Shown here piece by piece: positions 18,990-27,177 of a stretch of 64,000 nucleotides of DNA. This DNA comes from Rhizobiaceae bacterium (lineage in GTDB: Bacteria > Pseudomonadota > Alphaproteobacteria > Rhizobiales > Rhizobiaceae). The notes under the pieces are model-generated. The model worked only from the letters and a program-made list of their open reading frames with translations. It had not been told where the DNA came from and did no database searches. The DNA is taken from NCBI GenBank assembly GCA_023953845.1, contig JAMLJC010000001.1:4412501-4476500 (forward strand), read 5' to 3'. Position 1 is the stretch's first letter. Every line of letters starts with the position of its first letter. A program made the position numbers and the translations under genes.

Positions 18990-20081
18990 GTGGACTATCA
19001 AATGCAGGCTGCCAGCGTCCAAGGTGAACGGACGGCAGACGTTGTGGCGACGATCGTCGCCACGATGCGGCAAATGGGCGTGGCCGGCTTTCCCCGAAAC
19101 TACGAGATCTTCTACGAGGCGCTGACAGGTTCGAATCCCGAACTGGCCATGGATCTCGTCTCGCTCAGCAAGCGCCCTACCCAGTCCGAACTGGACGAAC
19201 TCGGCCAGAAATATTTTGGACAGAACCACGGGCACCGCATCGTCGAGCAGGCGCGCGAGATCATCGCGCATGAGCTCGAAGACATCGCGAAACTGCTGCG
19301 AACCGAGAAAAGTAGCCTGGAGCGCTACGGCGAAATCCTCAGCGAGACCTCAAACGGCCTGGCAAATCCGCGCGTCGTCACGCGGGAGATCGTGGCGAAA
19401 ATCGCATCCGTCATGGCGGTCGCCACCGAGACCACGCTGGATCAGGGGCGGCAGCTTGCAAATTCGCTTGGCGAGAAGACGATCGAACTCGAAAGCGTCA
19501 AGTCGAAGCTCGAGGAATACAAGAAACTCGCCGATACAGACGCGCTGACGCAGGTTCTCAATCGGCGTGCCTTCGACAAGCAGATCGCGGCCGTCTACAA
19601 CGATCAGAAGTCCGTGATGTTCGGCTCCCTGATCCTGGCCGACATCGACCGCTTCAAGGAAGTCAACGATCGTTTCGGCCATCCCGTCGGCGACAAGATC
19701 ATCCAGGCCGTGGCCGGCATCCTGCAGTCGAGCCTTCGCGGCAAGACATTCGTCGCGCGCACCGGAGGCGAGGAATTCGCAATCGTGGTGGACGGGGTCA
19801 GCGAGGATGCCGTGATGGGCATCGCGGAACGCCTGCGCAATGCCGTGGCCCAGACGCCGTTCATCCACCCGCATACGGGAACCGGCTTCGGCCAGATCAC
19901 GGTTTCGCTCGGTGTCTGCATGGCATCGGAAGCCGAAGGCCCGGACGATCTCTACACCAAGGCCGATCGCGCGCTCTATCGCTCGAAGGTGACCGGGCGC
20001 AACCGCGTCACCGCGCATTCGATGCTGATCGCGGCGAATGCGGGCGCCAGCAAGAACTGGATGCTCTACAAGTCCGAATGA
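18990..20081 (+). CDS. GGDEF domain diguanylate cyclase
   Basis: Predicted cytoplasmic diguanylate cyclase, 363 residues. The first ~185 residues are an all-helical region with a coiled coil (QGRQLANSLGEKTIEL, VKSKLEEYKKLAD), typical of a dimerising sensory part. The GGDEF domain follows (DALTQVLNRRAFDKQ), with the active site GGEEF at about 258-262. The inhibitory I-site RxxD is replaced by RGKT, so product inhibition at that site is unlikely. GTG at 18990 is used; the ATG at 19002 would shorten it by four residues. The 281-base gap upstream is AT-rich in part but shows no clear promoter. Confidence 0.92.
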   Translation: MDYQMQAASVQGERTADVVATIVATMRQMGVAGFPRNYEIFYEALTGSNPELAMDLVSLSKRPTQSELDELGQKYFGQNHGHRIVEQAREIIAHELEDIAKLLRTEKSSLERYGEILSETSNGLANPRVVTREIVAKIASVMAVATETTLDQGRQLANSLGEKTIELESVKSKLEEYKKLADTDALTQVLNRRAFDKQIAAVYNDQKSVMFGSLILADIDRFKEVNDRFGHPVGDKIIQAVAGILQSSLRGKTFVARTGGEEFAIVVDGVSEDAVMGIAERLRNAVAQTPFIHPHTGTGFGQITVSLGVCMASEAEGPDDLYTKADRALYRSKVTGRNRVTAHSMLIAANAGASKNWMLYKSE

Positions 20082-20121
20082 GGCACGCGAGCGTACATCG
20101 TCGCTGTGCGCTTCTCCGGCA

Positions 20122-21498
20122 TCAGCCGTTCACGACCTGCTTGCGCGGCTGCGAGACGTGGCTCTTCTTCAACAGATCGGAAACGAGGAACGCCAGTTCG
20201 ATCGCCTGATCCGCATTGAGGCGCGGATCGCAATGGGTGTGGTAGCGGTCCTGCAATTCCTCGGCCGTGATGGCCCGGGCCCCGCCGGTGCATTCGGTCA
20301 CATTCTTGCCGGTCATCTCGACATGAATGCCGCCGGGATGCGTGCCCTCGGCGCGGTGCACGTCGAAGAATGACTGGACCTCGCGCAGGATGCGCTCGAA
20401 GGGCCGGGTCTTGTAGCCGGCGGCGGTGATCGTGTTGCCGTGCATCGGGTCGCAGGACCAGACGACCTTGCGGCCTTCCTTCTCCACCGCGCGGATGAGC
20501 TTGGGCAGATGCTCCTCCACCTTGTCGTAGCCGAAGCGCGCAATCAGCGTCAGGCGGCCGGCTTCGTTTTCCGGGTTGAGCAGGTCGATCAGCTGGAGCA
20601 GGCCGTCCGGCGTCAGAGACGGGCCGCATTTCAGGCCGAGCGGATTCCGGATGCCGCGGCAGTATTCCACATGGGCATGGTCGGGCTGACGCGTGCGGTC
20701 GCCGATCCAGATCATATGACCGGACGTGGCGTACCAGTCGCCGGAAGTCGAGTCGACGCGGGTCAACGCCTCCTCGTAGCCGAGCAGCAACGCCTCATGG
20801 CTGGTATAGAAGTCGGTCTCGCGCAGCGAATAGTTGGTTTCCGAGGTGATGCCGATGGCCCGCATGAAGTCCATCGTCTCGGTGATGCGCTTGGCGAGGG
20901 ACTCGTATTTTTCCGCCTGCGGGCTGTCGGAAACGAAGCCGAGCATCCAGCGATGGACGTTTTCGAGGCTCGCATAGCCGCCCTGCGCGAACGCGCGAAG
21001 CAGGTTCAGCGTGGCTGCGGACTGGCGATAGGCCATTTCCTGGCGCGCCGGGTCTGGTATACGCGACTTCTCGTCGAAGTCGATGCCGTTGATGATGTCG
21101 CCGCGATAGCTGGGCAGCGAAGCGCCGTTCTTGGTCTCGATATCGGCCGAGCGCGGCTTGGCGAACTGGCCGGCAACGCGGCCGACCTTCACCACCGGCT
21201 GCGAACCGGCGAAAGTGAGCACGACCGACATCTGCAGGAAGACGCGGAAGAAGTCGCGGATGTTGTCCGCGCCGTGCTCCGCAAAGCTCTCGGCGCAGTC
21301 GCCGCCCTGCAGCAGAAATGCCTCGCCTTCGGCAACCGAGGCGAGTTGCTTCTTCAGCTTGCGTGCCTCACCGGCGAAGACCAGCGGCGGATAGGTCGCA
21401 AGCTGTTTTTCAGTCGCGGCAAGGGCGGCGGCATCCGGATAGGACGGCACCTGCTGGATCGGCTTGCTTCTCCACGAGTCCGGCGACCATTTCGTCAT
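20122..21498 (-). CDS. class II 3-deoxy-7-phosphoheptulonate synthase
   Basis: Type II (plant-type) DAHP synthase, 458 residues, first step of the shikimate pathway, joining phosphoenolpyruvate and erythrose 4-phosphate. Recognised from WSPDSWRSKPIQQVPSYPD at the start, the LLQGGDCAESF motif near residue 82, KVGRVAGQFAKPRS, and the metal/substrate region WSCDPMHGNT and GGIHVEMTG. No leader peptide or attenuator is evident upstream. Another aromatic-pathway gene, aroQ, lies 23 kb away in this window, so the pathway is scattered. Confidence 0.96.
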   Translation of the reverse strand: MTKWSPDSWRSKPIQQVPSYPDAAALAATEKQLATYPPLVFAGEARKLKKQLASVAEGEAFLLQGGDCAESFAEHGADNIRDFFRVFLQMSVVLTFAGSQPVVKVGRVAGQFAKPRSADIETKNGASLPSYRGDIINGIDFDEKSRIPDPARQEMAYRQSAATLNLLRAFAQGGYASLENVHRWMLGFVSDSPQAEKYESLAKRITETMDFMRAIGITSETNYSLRETDFYTSHEALLLGYEEALTRVDSTSGDWYATSGHMIWIGDRTRQPDHAHVEYCRGIRNPLGLKCGPSLTPDGLLQLIDLLNPENEAGRLTLIARFGYDKVEEHLPKLIRAVEKEGRKVVWSCDPMHGNTITAAGYKTRPFERILREVQSFFDVHRAEGTHPGGIHVEMTGKNVTECTGGARAITAEELQDRYHTHCDPRLNADQAIELAFLVSDLLKKSHVSQPRKQVVNG

Positions 21499-21628
21499 TC
21501 AAGCACCCATTCCCGCTCCGGCACCCCCGCGCGATGGGGAGCCTTCCCCTCCACAGGGGACGCGGCTCTATACAAGAAGTGAGATAGCTATTCCACCTGT
21601 TTGACGCGCGGCGGCGGGCAGTACGGCG

Positions 21629-22789
21629 TCATGTCGCGCTGTTGGACGAAACCGGCGGCGCGGGACGGTGCCGAATGATGCCGAGCAGGAGATCGGCGAC
21701 AGCGCGTCCATCGTGCTCCCCGCGTGTCCACGCGTCCTCCAGATCCCCGGACATATGGATCAGGCCGTGGCGACGGCAGAAGGCGTCGAGTTCCCCATGC
21801 CGCAGGTAACGGGACCTGCCGACGGTCTTGTCGAAGGGAAACAGTTCGGTGTTGCTAACGACGTGGGTCAGCAAACCGGGGCCGGCACCCGCCGCGCGCA
21901 GGAAAATTTCCATCTGTTCCGCCAGATCCATACCCCGCGTTTCAGGGCATTCGAGGATATTGCCGACGAATATTTTTGGCGCCGCGTCATTCGCTCTGAC
22001 CGTCCGCGAAACGCGATCCACAAGAAGGTGGGGCAGGATGCTCGTATAAAAACTGCCGGGGCCGAAGACGATCATATCCGCAGCATGCAGGGCCTCCAGC
22101 GCGCGGGCGTTCGGCTCGATGACACCATCGCCCGAGGTCAGCTCGATGTCCGCGACACCGATCCCGGAATCGGCTTCGTTCATCCTGGTGACGAGATGCT
22201 GGCGTTCGAGCCGCCGTCCATCGCGAAGCGTTGCGGCCAGTTGAACGTCGGCCTGAACGGAGGCCGGCCAGACGTTTCCCTCGATCGAACAGAGTTCCCG
22301 AAATTTCAGGATTGCAGTGTCGATGTCGCAACCGTGAGCGAAGAATGCTCCGGTCAGGATGAAGTTGCCTATGCTACCGTTGCGAAAGTCGAAATCGCCG
22401 GGAACGCGCTTCAGGAATAGCCTGAGGTAGCCAAGGATCACGTCCCTCATCTGCGGCGCCATCCGCGCAATGAGCGGGTGCGCCCCCGTGACGTAGTAGT
22501 CCAGTTCCGACCTCGCATCGTCATTGCCGAGCGTGTCGGACAGGCGCGCATTGCAGATCTTCACGATGTCGCCTGCCCTGCCCTCGCCATGCGCCATGGT
22601 CATCAGCGCCTGGCGCACATCGCCCACCGGCAGCATGCCGAAAGCCTCGCGCAATACCCTCGAACTGCCTCCGCTGTCCCAGGCCGGCACGATGCGCGTC
22701 AGCCGCACACCCATGCGTGACAGAGCGATGTTTATGTTCCGGCAGGCGGTGCCGCCTGAAAAGAGCACGATGTGCGGCGTGCGCGCCAT
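21629..22789 (-). CDS. CofD/YvcK-like protein (2-phospho-L-lactate transferase family)
   Basis: Protein of 386 residues in the CofD/YvcK superfamily. The nucleotide-binding start is FSGGTACRNINIAL, followed by the conserved PAWDSGGSSRVLREAF and PVGDVRQALM, and GNFILTGAFFAH and FGPGSFYTSILPHLL further on. CofD itself builds coenzyme F420 and YvcK controls cell-wall and gluconeogenic growth; the DSGGSS form here differs from the DDGGSSG of YvcK and resembles CofD-related proteins found with unusual kinases in some deltaproteobacteria. No F420 gene is near. The next gene upstream, gor, starts after a 6-base gap, so they could be co-transcribed. Confidence 0.8.
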   Translation of the reverse strand: MARTPHIVLFSGGTACRNINIALSRMGVRLTRIVPAWDSGGSSRVLREAFGMLPVGDVRQALMTMAHGEGRAGDIVKICNARLSDTLGNDDARSELDYYVTGAHPLIARMAPQMRDVILGYLRLFLKRVPGDFDFRNGSIGNFILTGAFFAHGCDIDTAILKFRELCSIEGNVWPASVQADVQLAATLRDGRRLERQHLVTRMNEADSGIGVADIELTSGDGVIEPNARALEALHAADMIVFGPGSFYTSILPHLLVDRVSRTVRANDAAPKIFVGNILECPETRGMDLAEQMEIFLRAAGAGPGLLTHVVSNTELFPFDKTVGRSRYLRHGELDAFCRRHGLIHMSGDLEDAWTRGEHDGRAVADLLLGIIRHRPAPPVSSNSAT

Positions 22790-22795
22790 CGGCTG

Positions 22796-24187
22796 TCAGC
22801 TTACGCGCTGACCGTCACGGACCCGATAGGTCGGCGTGTACATCGTCACGAGTTCTTCGGCAGCGGTCGGATGCACCGCCATGGTGCGGTCGAAATCGTC
22901 CTTCGTGAGGCCTGCCTTGACGGCGATGCCCAGCAACTGGGCCATCTCGCCGGCATCCGGCCCGACAATGTGGACACCGAGAACGCGGCGCGTCGCGCCG
23001 TCGACGACGATCTTCATCAAAGCGCGCTCGGTCCGTCCGGAGAGGGTGTTGCGCATGGGGCGGAAGTCGGTGCGATAGATTTCCAGCTCGGGAAATCTGG
23101 TTGCCGCATCGTCCTCGGACAAACCAACAGTGCCGATTTCAGGCTGCGAGAACACCGCCGTCGCGACATCGTCGAAGTCCGGCGCCGTCGGCCTTGCCTT
23201 GAACGCGGTCTCGACGAAGCACATGGCTTCGTGAATCGCGACGGGCGTAAGCTGGACGCGGTTGGTGACGTCCCCGACGGCCCAGATGTTCCCTACATTG
23301 GTGCGCGAGTAGCGATCGACCACGATCTCGCCGACCTTTCCGAGTTCGACGCCGGCCGCCTCCAGCCCCATGCCCTCGGTGTTGGGAATCCGACCAAGCG
23401 CCAGCATCACCTGATCGGCCAGAAGCGTCCCGCCATCCTTGATATGAGCGGCAAGTCGTCCGTCCGGCCGCTTCTCGATTCTGTCGAAGATCGATTCACA
23501 GTGAATAGTGATACCTTTCTCCGACATCGTCTTCTGCAGATGGTGTCTCAGATCCATGTCGAAACCGCTCAGAATCGCCTTGCCGCGATAGACGAGATCG
23601 GTCTTGACCCCGAGCCCGTGGAAGATGTTGGCGAATTCGACGGCGATGTAGCCGCCGCCGGCGATGACGATCGATTTCGGCAATTCCGGGAGGTCGAAGG
23701 CCTCGTTGGAGAAAATGCAGTGTTCATGTCCCGGCAGGGCGACGTGCGGATTGGGCCGACCGCCGGTGGCAATCAGGATCTGGTCCGCGGTGACCGTCCG
23801 GTTCTCGCTCTCGATGCGGATCGTATGCGCATCGACCAGCATGGCCCGGCTCCTGAAGGTCGTGCCGCCATTGCGCTCGACGCCGGCCTGATAAAAACCC
23901 TCCAGCCGCGCGATCTCGCGGTCCTTGTTGGCAATCAGGGTGGGCCAGTCGAAGCTTGCCTGCGGAACCGTCCAGCCGTAGCCGGCCGCGTCCTCGAAAT
24001 GCTCGGGAAACTGCGAGGCGTAGACGAACAGCTTCTTCGGAACGCAGCCGCGAATGACGCAGGTGCCGCCGAACCTGTATTCCTCAGCGATCGCGACGCG
24101 CTTGCCGAGCGCCGCCGTCAGGCGCGCAGCGCGCACGCCGCCGGAACCGCCGCCGATGACAAAGAGGTCGTAGTCGTATTGTGCCAT
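22796..24187 (-). CDS. gor: glutathione-disulfide reductase
   Basis: Glutathione reductase, 463 residues, reducing oxidised glutathione with NADPH. The FAD motif is VIGGGSGG at residues 10-17, the redox pair is in GGTCVIRGCVPKK (Cys43, Cys48), the second nucleotide-binding motif is IAGGGYIAVEFA, and the C-terminal catalytic region HPTAAEELVTMYTP (His and Glu) is present. ATG at 24187 gives the usual MAQYDYDLFVIGGG start; a reading to 24217 adds ten atypical residues. The order gor, DUF2059, rpiA is common in Hyphomicrobiales. Confidence 0.96.
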   Translation of the reverse strand: MAQYDYDLFVIGGGSGGVRAARLTAALGKRVAIAEEYRFGGTCVIRGCVPKKLFVYASQFPEHFEDAAGYGWTVPQASFDWPTLIANKDREIARLEGFYQAGVERNGGTTFRSRAMLVDAHTIRIESENRTVTADQILIATGGRPNPHVALPGHEHCIFSNEAFDLPELPKSIVIAGGGYIAVEFANIFHGLGVKTDLVYRGKAILSGFDMDLRHHLQKTMSEKGITIHCESIFDRIEKRPDGRLAAHIKDGGTLLADQVMLALGRIPNTEGMGLEAAGVELGKVGEIVVDRYSRTNVGNIWAVGDVTNRVQLTPVAIHEAMCFVETAFKARPTAPDFDDVATAVFSQPEIGTVGLSEDDAATRFPELEIYRTDFRPMRNTLSGRTERALMKIVVDGATRRVLGVHIVGPDAGEMAQLLGIAVKAGLTKDDFDRTMAVHPTAAEELVTMYTPTYRVRDGQRVS

Positions 24188-24245
24188 CGATGCGCGATTC
24201 CGATTGTTTCCGCGCAACAGTTAGGGGTGGCCCGCGCAAAAAGAA

Positions 24246-24265
24246 AGCCCGGCAAGTGCCGGGCT
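24246..24265 (-). terminator. Rho-independent terminator of the rpiA-DUF2059 unit
   Basis: Stem AGCCCGGCA / TGCCGGGCT followed on the minus strand by TTTCTTTTTG, 25 bases beyond the DUF2059 stop. It separates this unit from gor. Confidence 0.9.
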
Positions 24266-24289
24266 CGCTCGATCAGACGGTTTGTCCGG

Positions 24290-24877
24290 TCAGTTGTTGG
24301 ACGTCGTTCCTTCGGCCGGCTTTGCCGGATCGCCGGGAACGGCGGCGCCGGTGAGCCCAGGGCCTTCCACCGGCTGCGCCACTTTGGTCTGCATTTCCTT
24401 GGCGACCGCTTCCGCAAGATCACGCGCAATGCCATTCTGCCAGATCTCGGCGGCTTTCGCGACCTCGCGCGTCGCGATCGGACCCTGCTTGAGCAGGTTG
24501 AGACCAGCCGGCGAATTGTAGAAGGTCGCGATGGCGTTGAGGTCGTCTTCCGAAAGCACGCGCGCAAAGGCCATTGCGGATTCGCGCTCGAGATCGGATC
24601 GGCGGCTGGCAAGCTCCAGCGCCTTCGAGTCGACGATCGTGGTGATGTCGCCCGTGAGATCCGGATTCTTCTGGATCAGCTCCCGTTTCAGGGCAGACGC
24701 CGCATTCGGCAGGATATCGTCGTAGAAGTCGGTCGCGTTGATCGCATCGACCGCGGCGCGGGCGGCCTTCAGATGCGCTTCGGAAATCTCCTGCGCGATG
24801 GAGGGAGACGCGATTGCCAACATTGCAACGGCGGCGATTGCGGCCGAGCAGCGGCGAACGCGAAGGGCAAAGGTCAT
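24290..24877 (-). CDS. DUF2059 domain-containing exported protein
   Basis: Exported protein of 195 residues. A signal peptide of about 28 residues ends SPSIAQ, followed by a helical DUF2059 domain (LSEDDLNAIATFYNSPAG, LLKQGPIATREVA), of unknown function. The last 30 residues are Pro/Gly-rich. It lies six bases after rpiA and is probably translated from the same transcript. The conserved neighbourhood with rpiA gives no functional clue. Confidence 0.85.
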   Translation of the reverse strand: MTFALRVRRCSAAIAAVAMLAIASPSIAQEISEAHLKAARAAVDAINATDFYDDILPNAASALKRELIQKNPDLTGDITTIVDSKALELASRRSDLERESAMAFARVLSEDDLNAIATFYNSPAGLNLLKQGPIATREVAKAAEIWQNGIARDLAEAVAKEMQTKVAQPVEGPGLTGAAVPGDPAKPAEGTTSNN

Positions 24878-24883
24878 AATGTC

Positions 24884-25594
24884 TCAAACTCCCTGATGCG
24901 GGGTTGCGTGCAAGCTTTTGACGCGGTCGCTGCCGGCAATGATCGCCGTATGGGCGAGGCCGAGGAACAGACCATGTTCGACAACGCCGGGAACGGCATG
25001 AAGAGCATCCGACAGCGCTCTTGTATCCGGAATGCGGCCAAAAGATGCATCGAGGATGTAGTGCCCGCCATCTGTAACAAACGGCGCGTCGCGCGTCATC
25101 CTCAACTTGACGACGCCAGAGAGACCGAGCCGCGACGCAATGTCTCCGACGGCGAGTTCGGTGGAACGCCGGCCGAACGGGTTGATCTCGATCGGCAGCG
25201 GAAAACGGCCGAGCGTCTCGACGACCTTGGTCTTGTCGGCGATGACGATCATGCGGCGGGATGCGGCGGCCACGATCTTCTCGCGCAGCAGCGCGCCGCC
25301 TCCACCCTTAATCAGCGAAAGCTCGGGGCCGATCTCGTCGGCGCCGTCTATGGTGAGGTCCAGCCTCGGAATTTCATCGAGTGTCGCCAGGGGAACGCCG
25401 AGCTGGAGGCAAAGGGATGCCGTGCGTTCGGACGTTGGCACGCCGATCACCTTGAGGCCCGCTGCAACGCGCTCGGCCAGCAGCTTCACGAACTCGTTCG
25501 CGGTGGAACCGGTGCCGATGCCGAGGCGCATGTCGTCTTCGACATAGCTCAGCGCAACCTTCGCGGCTTCGATCTTCAGCGCTGTGGCATCCAT
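24884..25594 (-). CDS. rpiA: ribose-5-phosphate isomerase A
   Basis: RpiA, 236 residues, interconverting ribose 5-phosphate and ribulose 5-phosphate in the pentose phosphate pathway. Conserved motifs are seen in order: GIGTGSTANEFV (phosphate binding), DLTIDGADEIG (with the catalytic Asp residues), IKGGGGALLREK and GRFPLPIEINPFG. First gene of a two-gene unit with DUF2059, ended by the hairpin at 24246-24265. Confidence 0.97.
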   Translation of the reverse strand: MDATALKIEAAKVALSYVEDDMRLGIGTGSTANEFVKLLAERVAAGLKVIGVPTSERTASLCLQLGVPLATLDEIPRLDLTIDGADEIGPELSLIKGGGGALLREKIVAAASRRMIVIADKTKVVETLGRFPLPIEINPFGRRSTELAVGDIASRLGLSGVVKLRMTRDAPFVTDGGHYILDASFGRIPDTRALSDALHAVPGVVEHGLFLGLAHTAIIAGSDRVKSLHATPHQGV

Positions 25595-25695
25595 GCGGCG
25601 GCGTGGTGTCCGTTCGTCTTGGCGCCGCTCCTAACATCTTTGCCGCGCCAGGCAAAGCGCCTGAGGATCATGCCAATGCAACGCGTTCGGATGAA

Positions 25696-25770
25696 TGGTG
25701 GGCGATGTAGGGATTGAACCTACGACCCCACCCGTGTGAAGGGTGTGCTCTCCCGCTGAGCTAATCGCCC
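25696..25770 (-). tRNA. tRNA-Val(CAC)
   Basis: Read on the minus strand, a full cloverleaf of 75 bases with encoded CCA. The acceptor GGGCGAT pairs with ATCGCCC. The anticodon arm is CACCC-TTCACAC-GGGTG with anticodon CAC, and the T arm is GTAGG-TTCAATC-CCTAC. It decodes GUG. Confidence 0.97.
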
Positions 25771-25927
25771 GCCTGAAGCCAAGTGGCTTGGCGCGGGGCG
25801 ATATAAGGGACCACCGCAAACGAAGTCAAGCAGCCCGCCGGGCGGGTGCTGTCTCAGTTTGAATTCCGGCTTCTGGATGGTATGACGCCGTCTCGTCTGG
25901 ATACCGCCCATTGAGCTATAAACTGAC

Positions 25928-26359
25928 ATGGCACAGTCAGATCAGCACTTCATCAATTTGCGCATCATCATAGAGCGGCCAGTCGTCGGCGTGTTCCACA
26001 GCCTTCAGGCGAAGGATGAATCGCCGCTCGATCCGAAATGTTCGCATGAGGGCGAGGCGCTCCTGTTCGATTTTCAAGTTCGCGTGGGACCGGGGCCAAA
26101 ATTCTTCGGCGATCAGGTGCGCCGGGAAGGTCCCGCGCGGAGATTTGTCTATATTCGCGTCGGCCAATTGGCCGGCGACCCCTCGTCGCCCTGGTCCCGC
26201 CGGATGAAGATCGACATTCACGACATTGGCAACGATCTGCTGGATCGTGCGGCCGACGGCGGAGGGGTCATCGAAACAACGGCCATTGGCACCGGAAAGG
26301 ACGGCACTCCCGCCTGCGCCACGGTGCGGCCAACAGGCTGGCGTATCGTCGAGCGCTGA
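25928..26359 (+). CDS. DUF5990 family protein
   Basis: Protein of 143 residues matching the DUF5990 pattern: LRIIIERPVVGVFHSLQ at the start, LLFDFQVRVGPGP and FFGDQV in the middle, RRFVYIRVGQLAG and SPWSRRMKIDI towards the end. It is soluble with no signal peptide, and its function is unknown. The ATG at 25928 is the first in frame. It is convergent with gph. The 157 bases between it and tRNA-Val hold only short hairpins (see rejected items). Confidence 0.8.
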   Translation: MAQSDQHFINLRIIIERPVVGVFHSLQAKDESPLDPKCSHEGEALLFDFQVRVGPGPKFFGDQVRREGPARRFVYIRVGQLAGDPSSPWSRRMKIDIHDIGNDLLDRAADGGGVIETTAIGTGKDGTPACATVRPTGWRIVER

Positions 26360-26364
26360 GACCG

Positions 26365-26404
26365 GACGGCAGGCCGGGGCACCACGCCGGGCGAATCTGC
26401 CGTC
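26365..26404. terminator. possible terminator between DUF5990 gene and gph
   Basis: Inverted repeat GACGGCAG / CTGCCGTC with a 24-base GC-rich loop in the 66-base convergent gap. No real T run follows, so this is tentative. Confidence 0.35.
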
Positions 26405-26425
26405 TTGCCTCTCCGTTCTCTCGCC

Positions 26426-27109
26426 TCAGCGATTTGCCGAGGCGATCAGGTCGTTGACGAGTTCCACAGTCAGCGAATCATAGTGCGAGATGATTACGGA
26501 CGGCTCGAATTCGCGGACGTGAAGGGCGGTGTAGCCGAAGTCCACCGCGATCACCGGAATGCCCGCAGCCTTCGCCGTATCGATGTCGGTGCGGGAATCG
26601 CCCACCATGACCGCCCTCGCCCGGTCGCCCATGGCGAGGGCGATGGTTTCGAGCAGATGGCGCGGATCGGGTTTCCGGAAAGCAAAGGTGTCCTGCCCTG
26701 TGATCGCCGCGAAGCGCGGCGCCATGCCGAGCGCGTCGATGAGGCTGCGGGCCGTGGCGAAATGCTTGTTGGTGCAGATGGCGAGCGTGAATCCCGCCGT
26801 CGCAAGACGGTCCAGCGCCGCGAGGACACCCGGGTAAGGCCTGGACTTGCCCGGGATGCCCGCCGAATAATGCTCCAGGAACGTCCTGAAGAACTCCCGC
26901 TTGATCTCTTCGGTCATCGGCTTGTTGTGCCGGGCGAAGGCCTTTTCGAGCATCGCCATGCCGCCGAGGCTGACGAAGGCGTTAAACCCCTCGGACGCGA
27001 CCGGCGGGATGCCGCCATTGGCGAGGCTGTGGTTTATGCTGTCGAGAAGATCCGGCGCGGTGTCGATCAGCGTGCCGTCGAGGTCGAAGACGGCGATGGG
27101 TCTGGTCAT
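26426..27109 (-). CDS. gph: phosphoglycolate phosphatase (HAD-IA)
   Basis: HAD-superfamily hydrolase, 227 residues. Motif I is FDLDGTLIDTAPD with the nucleophile Asp, motif II is ICTNKHF, the conserved Lys is in FRKPDPRHL, and motif IV is VMVGDSRTDIDTAKAAG. The cap domain is of the Gph type. It is expected to dephosphorylate 2-phosphoglycolate formed in DNA repair. Substrate assignment in this family by sequence is usually right but not certain. It stands within 1.6 kb of rpiA, a grouping seen in related genomes. Confidence 0.9.
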   Translation of the reverse strand: MTRPIAVFDLDGTLIDTAPDLLDSINHSLANGGIPPVASEGFNAFVSLGGMAMLEKAFARHNKPMTEEIKREFFRTFLEHYSAGIPGKSRPYPGVLAALDRLATAGFTLAICTNKHFATARSLIDALGMAPRFAAITGQDTFAFRKPDPRHLLETIALAMGDRARAVMVGDSRTDIDTAKAAGIPVIAVDFGYTALHVREFEPSVIISHYDSLTVELVNDLIASANR

Positions 27110-27177
27110 GCTGTATCCCGTGTTTTCGCGCCGGATTAGCGCAGCGGACCTGCGGCTGCAACCGCGGTTGCCGCGCC

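Noticed and set aside
22772..25717. 981-codon plus-strand frame opposite gor, DUF2059 and rpiA
   Set aside because: Antisense shadow of three recognised genes; it runs through their terminator and intergenic gaps without any motif.
25833..25856. GC-rich hairpin between tRNA-Val and the DUF5990 gene
   Set aside because: A stem around CCCGCC/GGCGGG exists, but no gene ends there in a direction that would use it and no T run is present.
25885..25925. tRNA-like piece on the minus strand (TATAGCTCAATGGGCGG) near tRNA-Val
   Set aside because: Only a D-arm-like string is present; no anticodon arm, T arm or acceptor stem can be formed, so it is not called a tRNA pseudogene.
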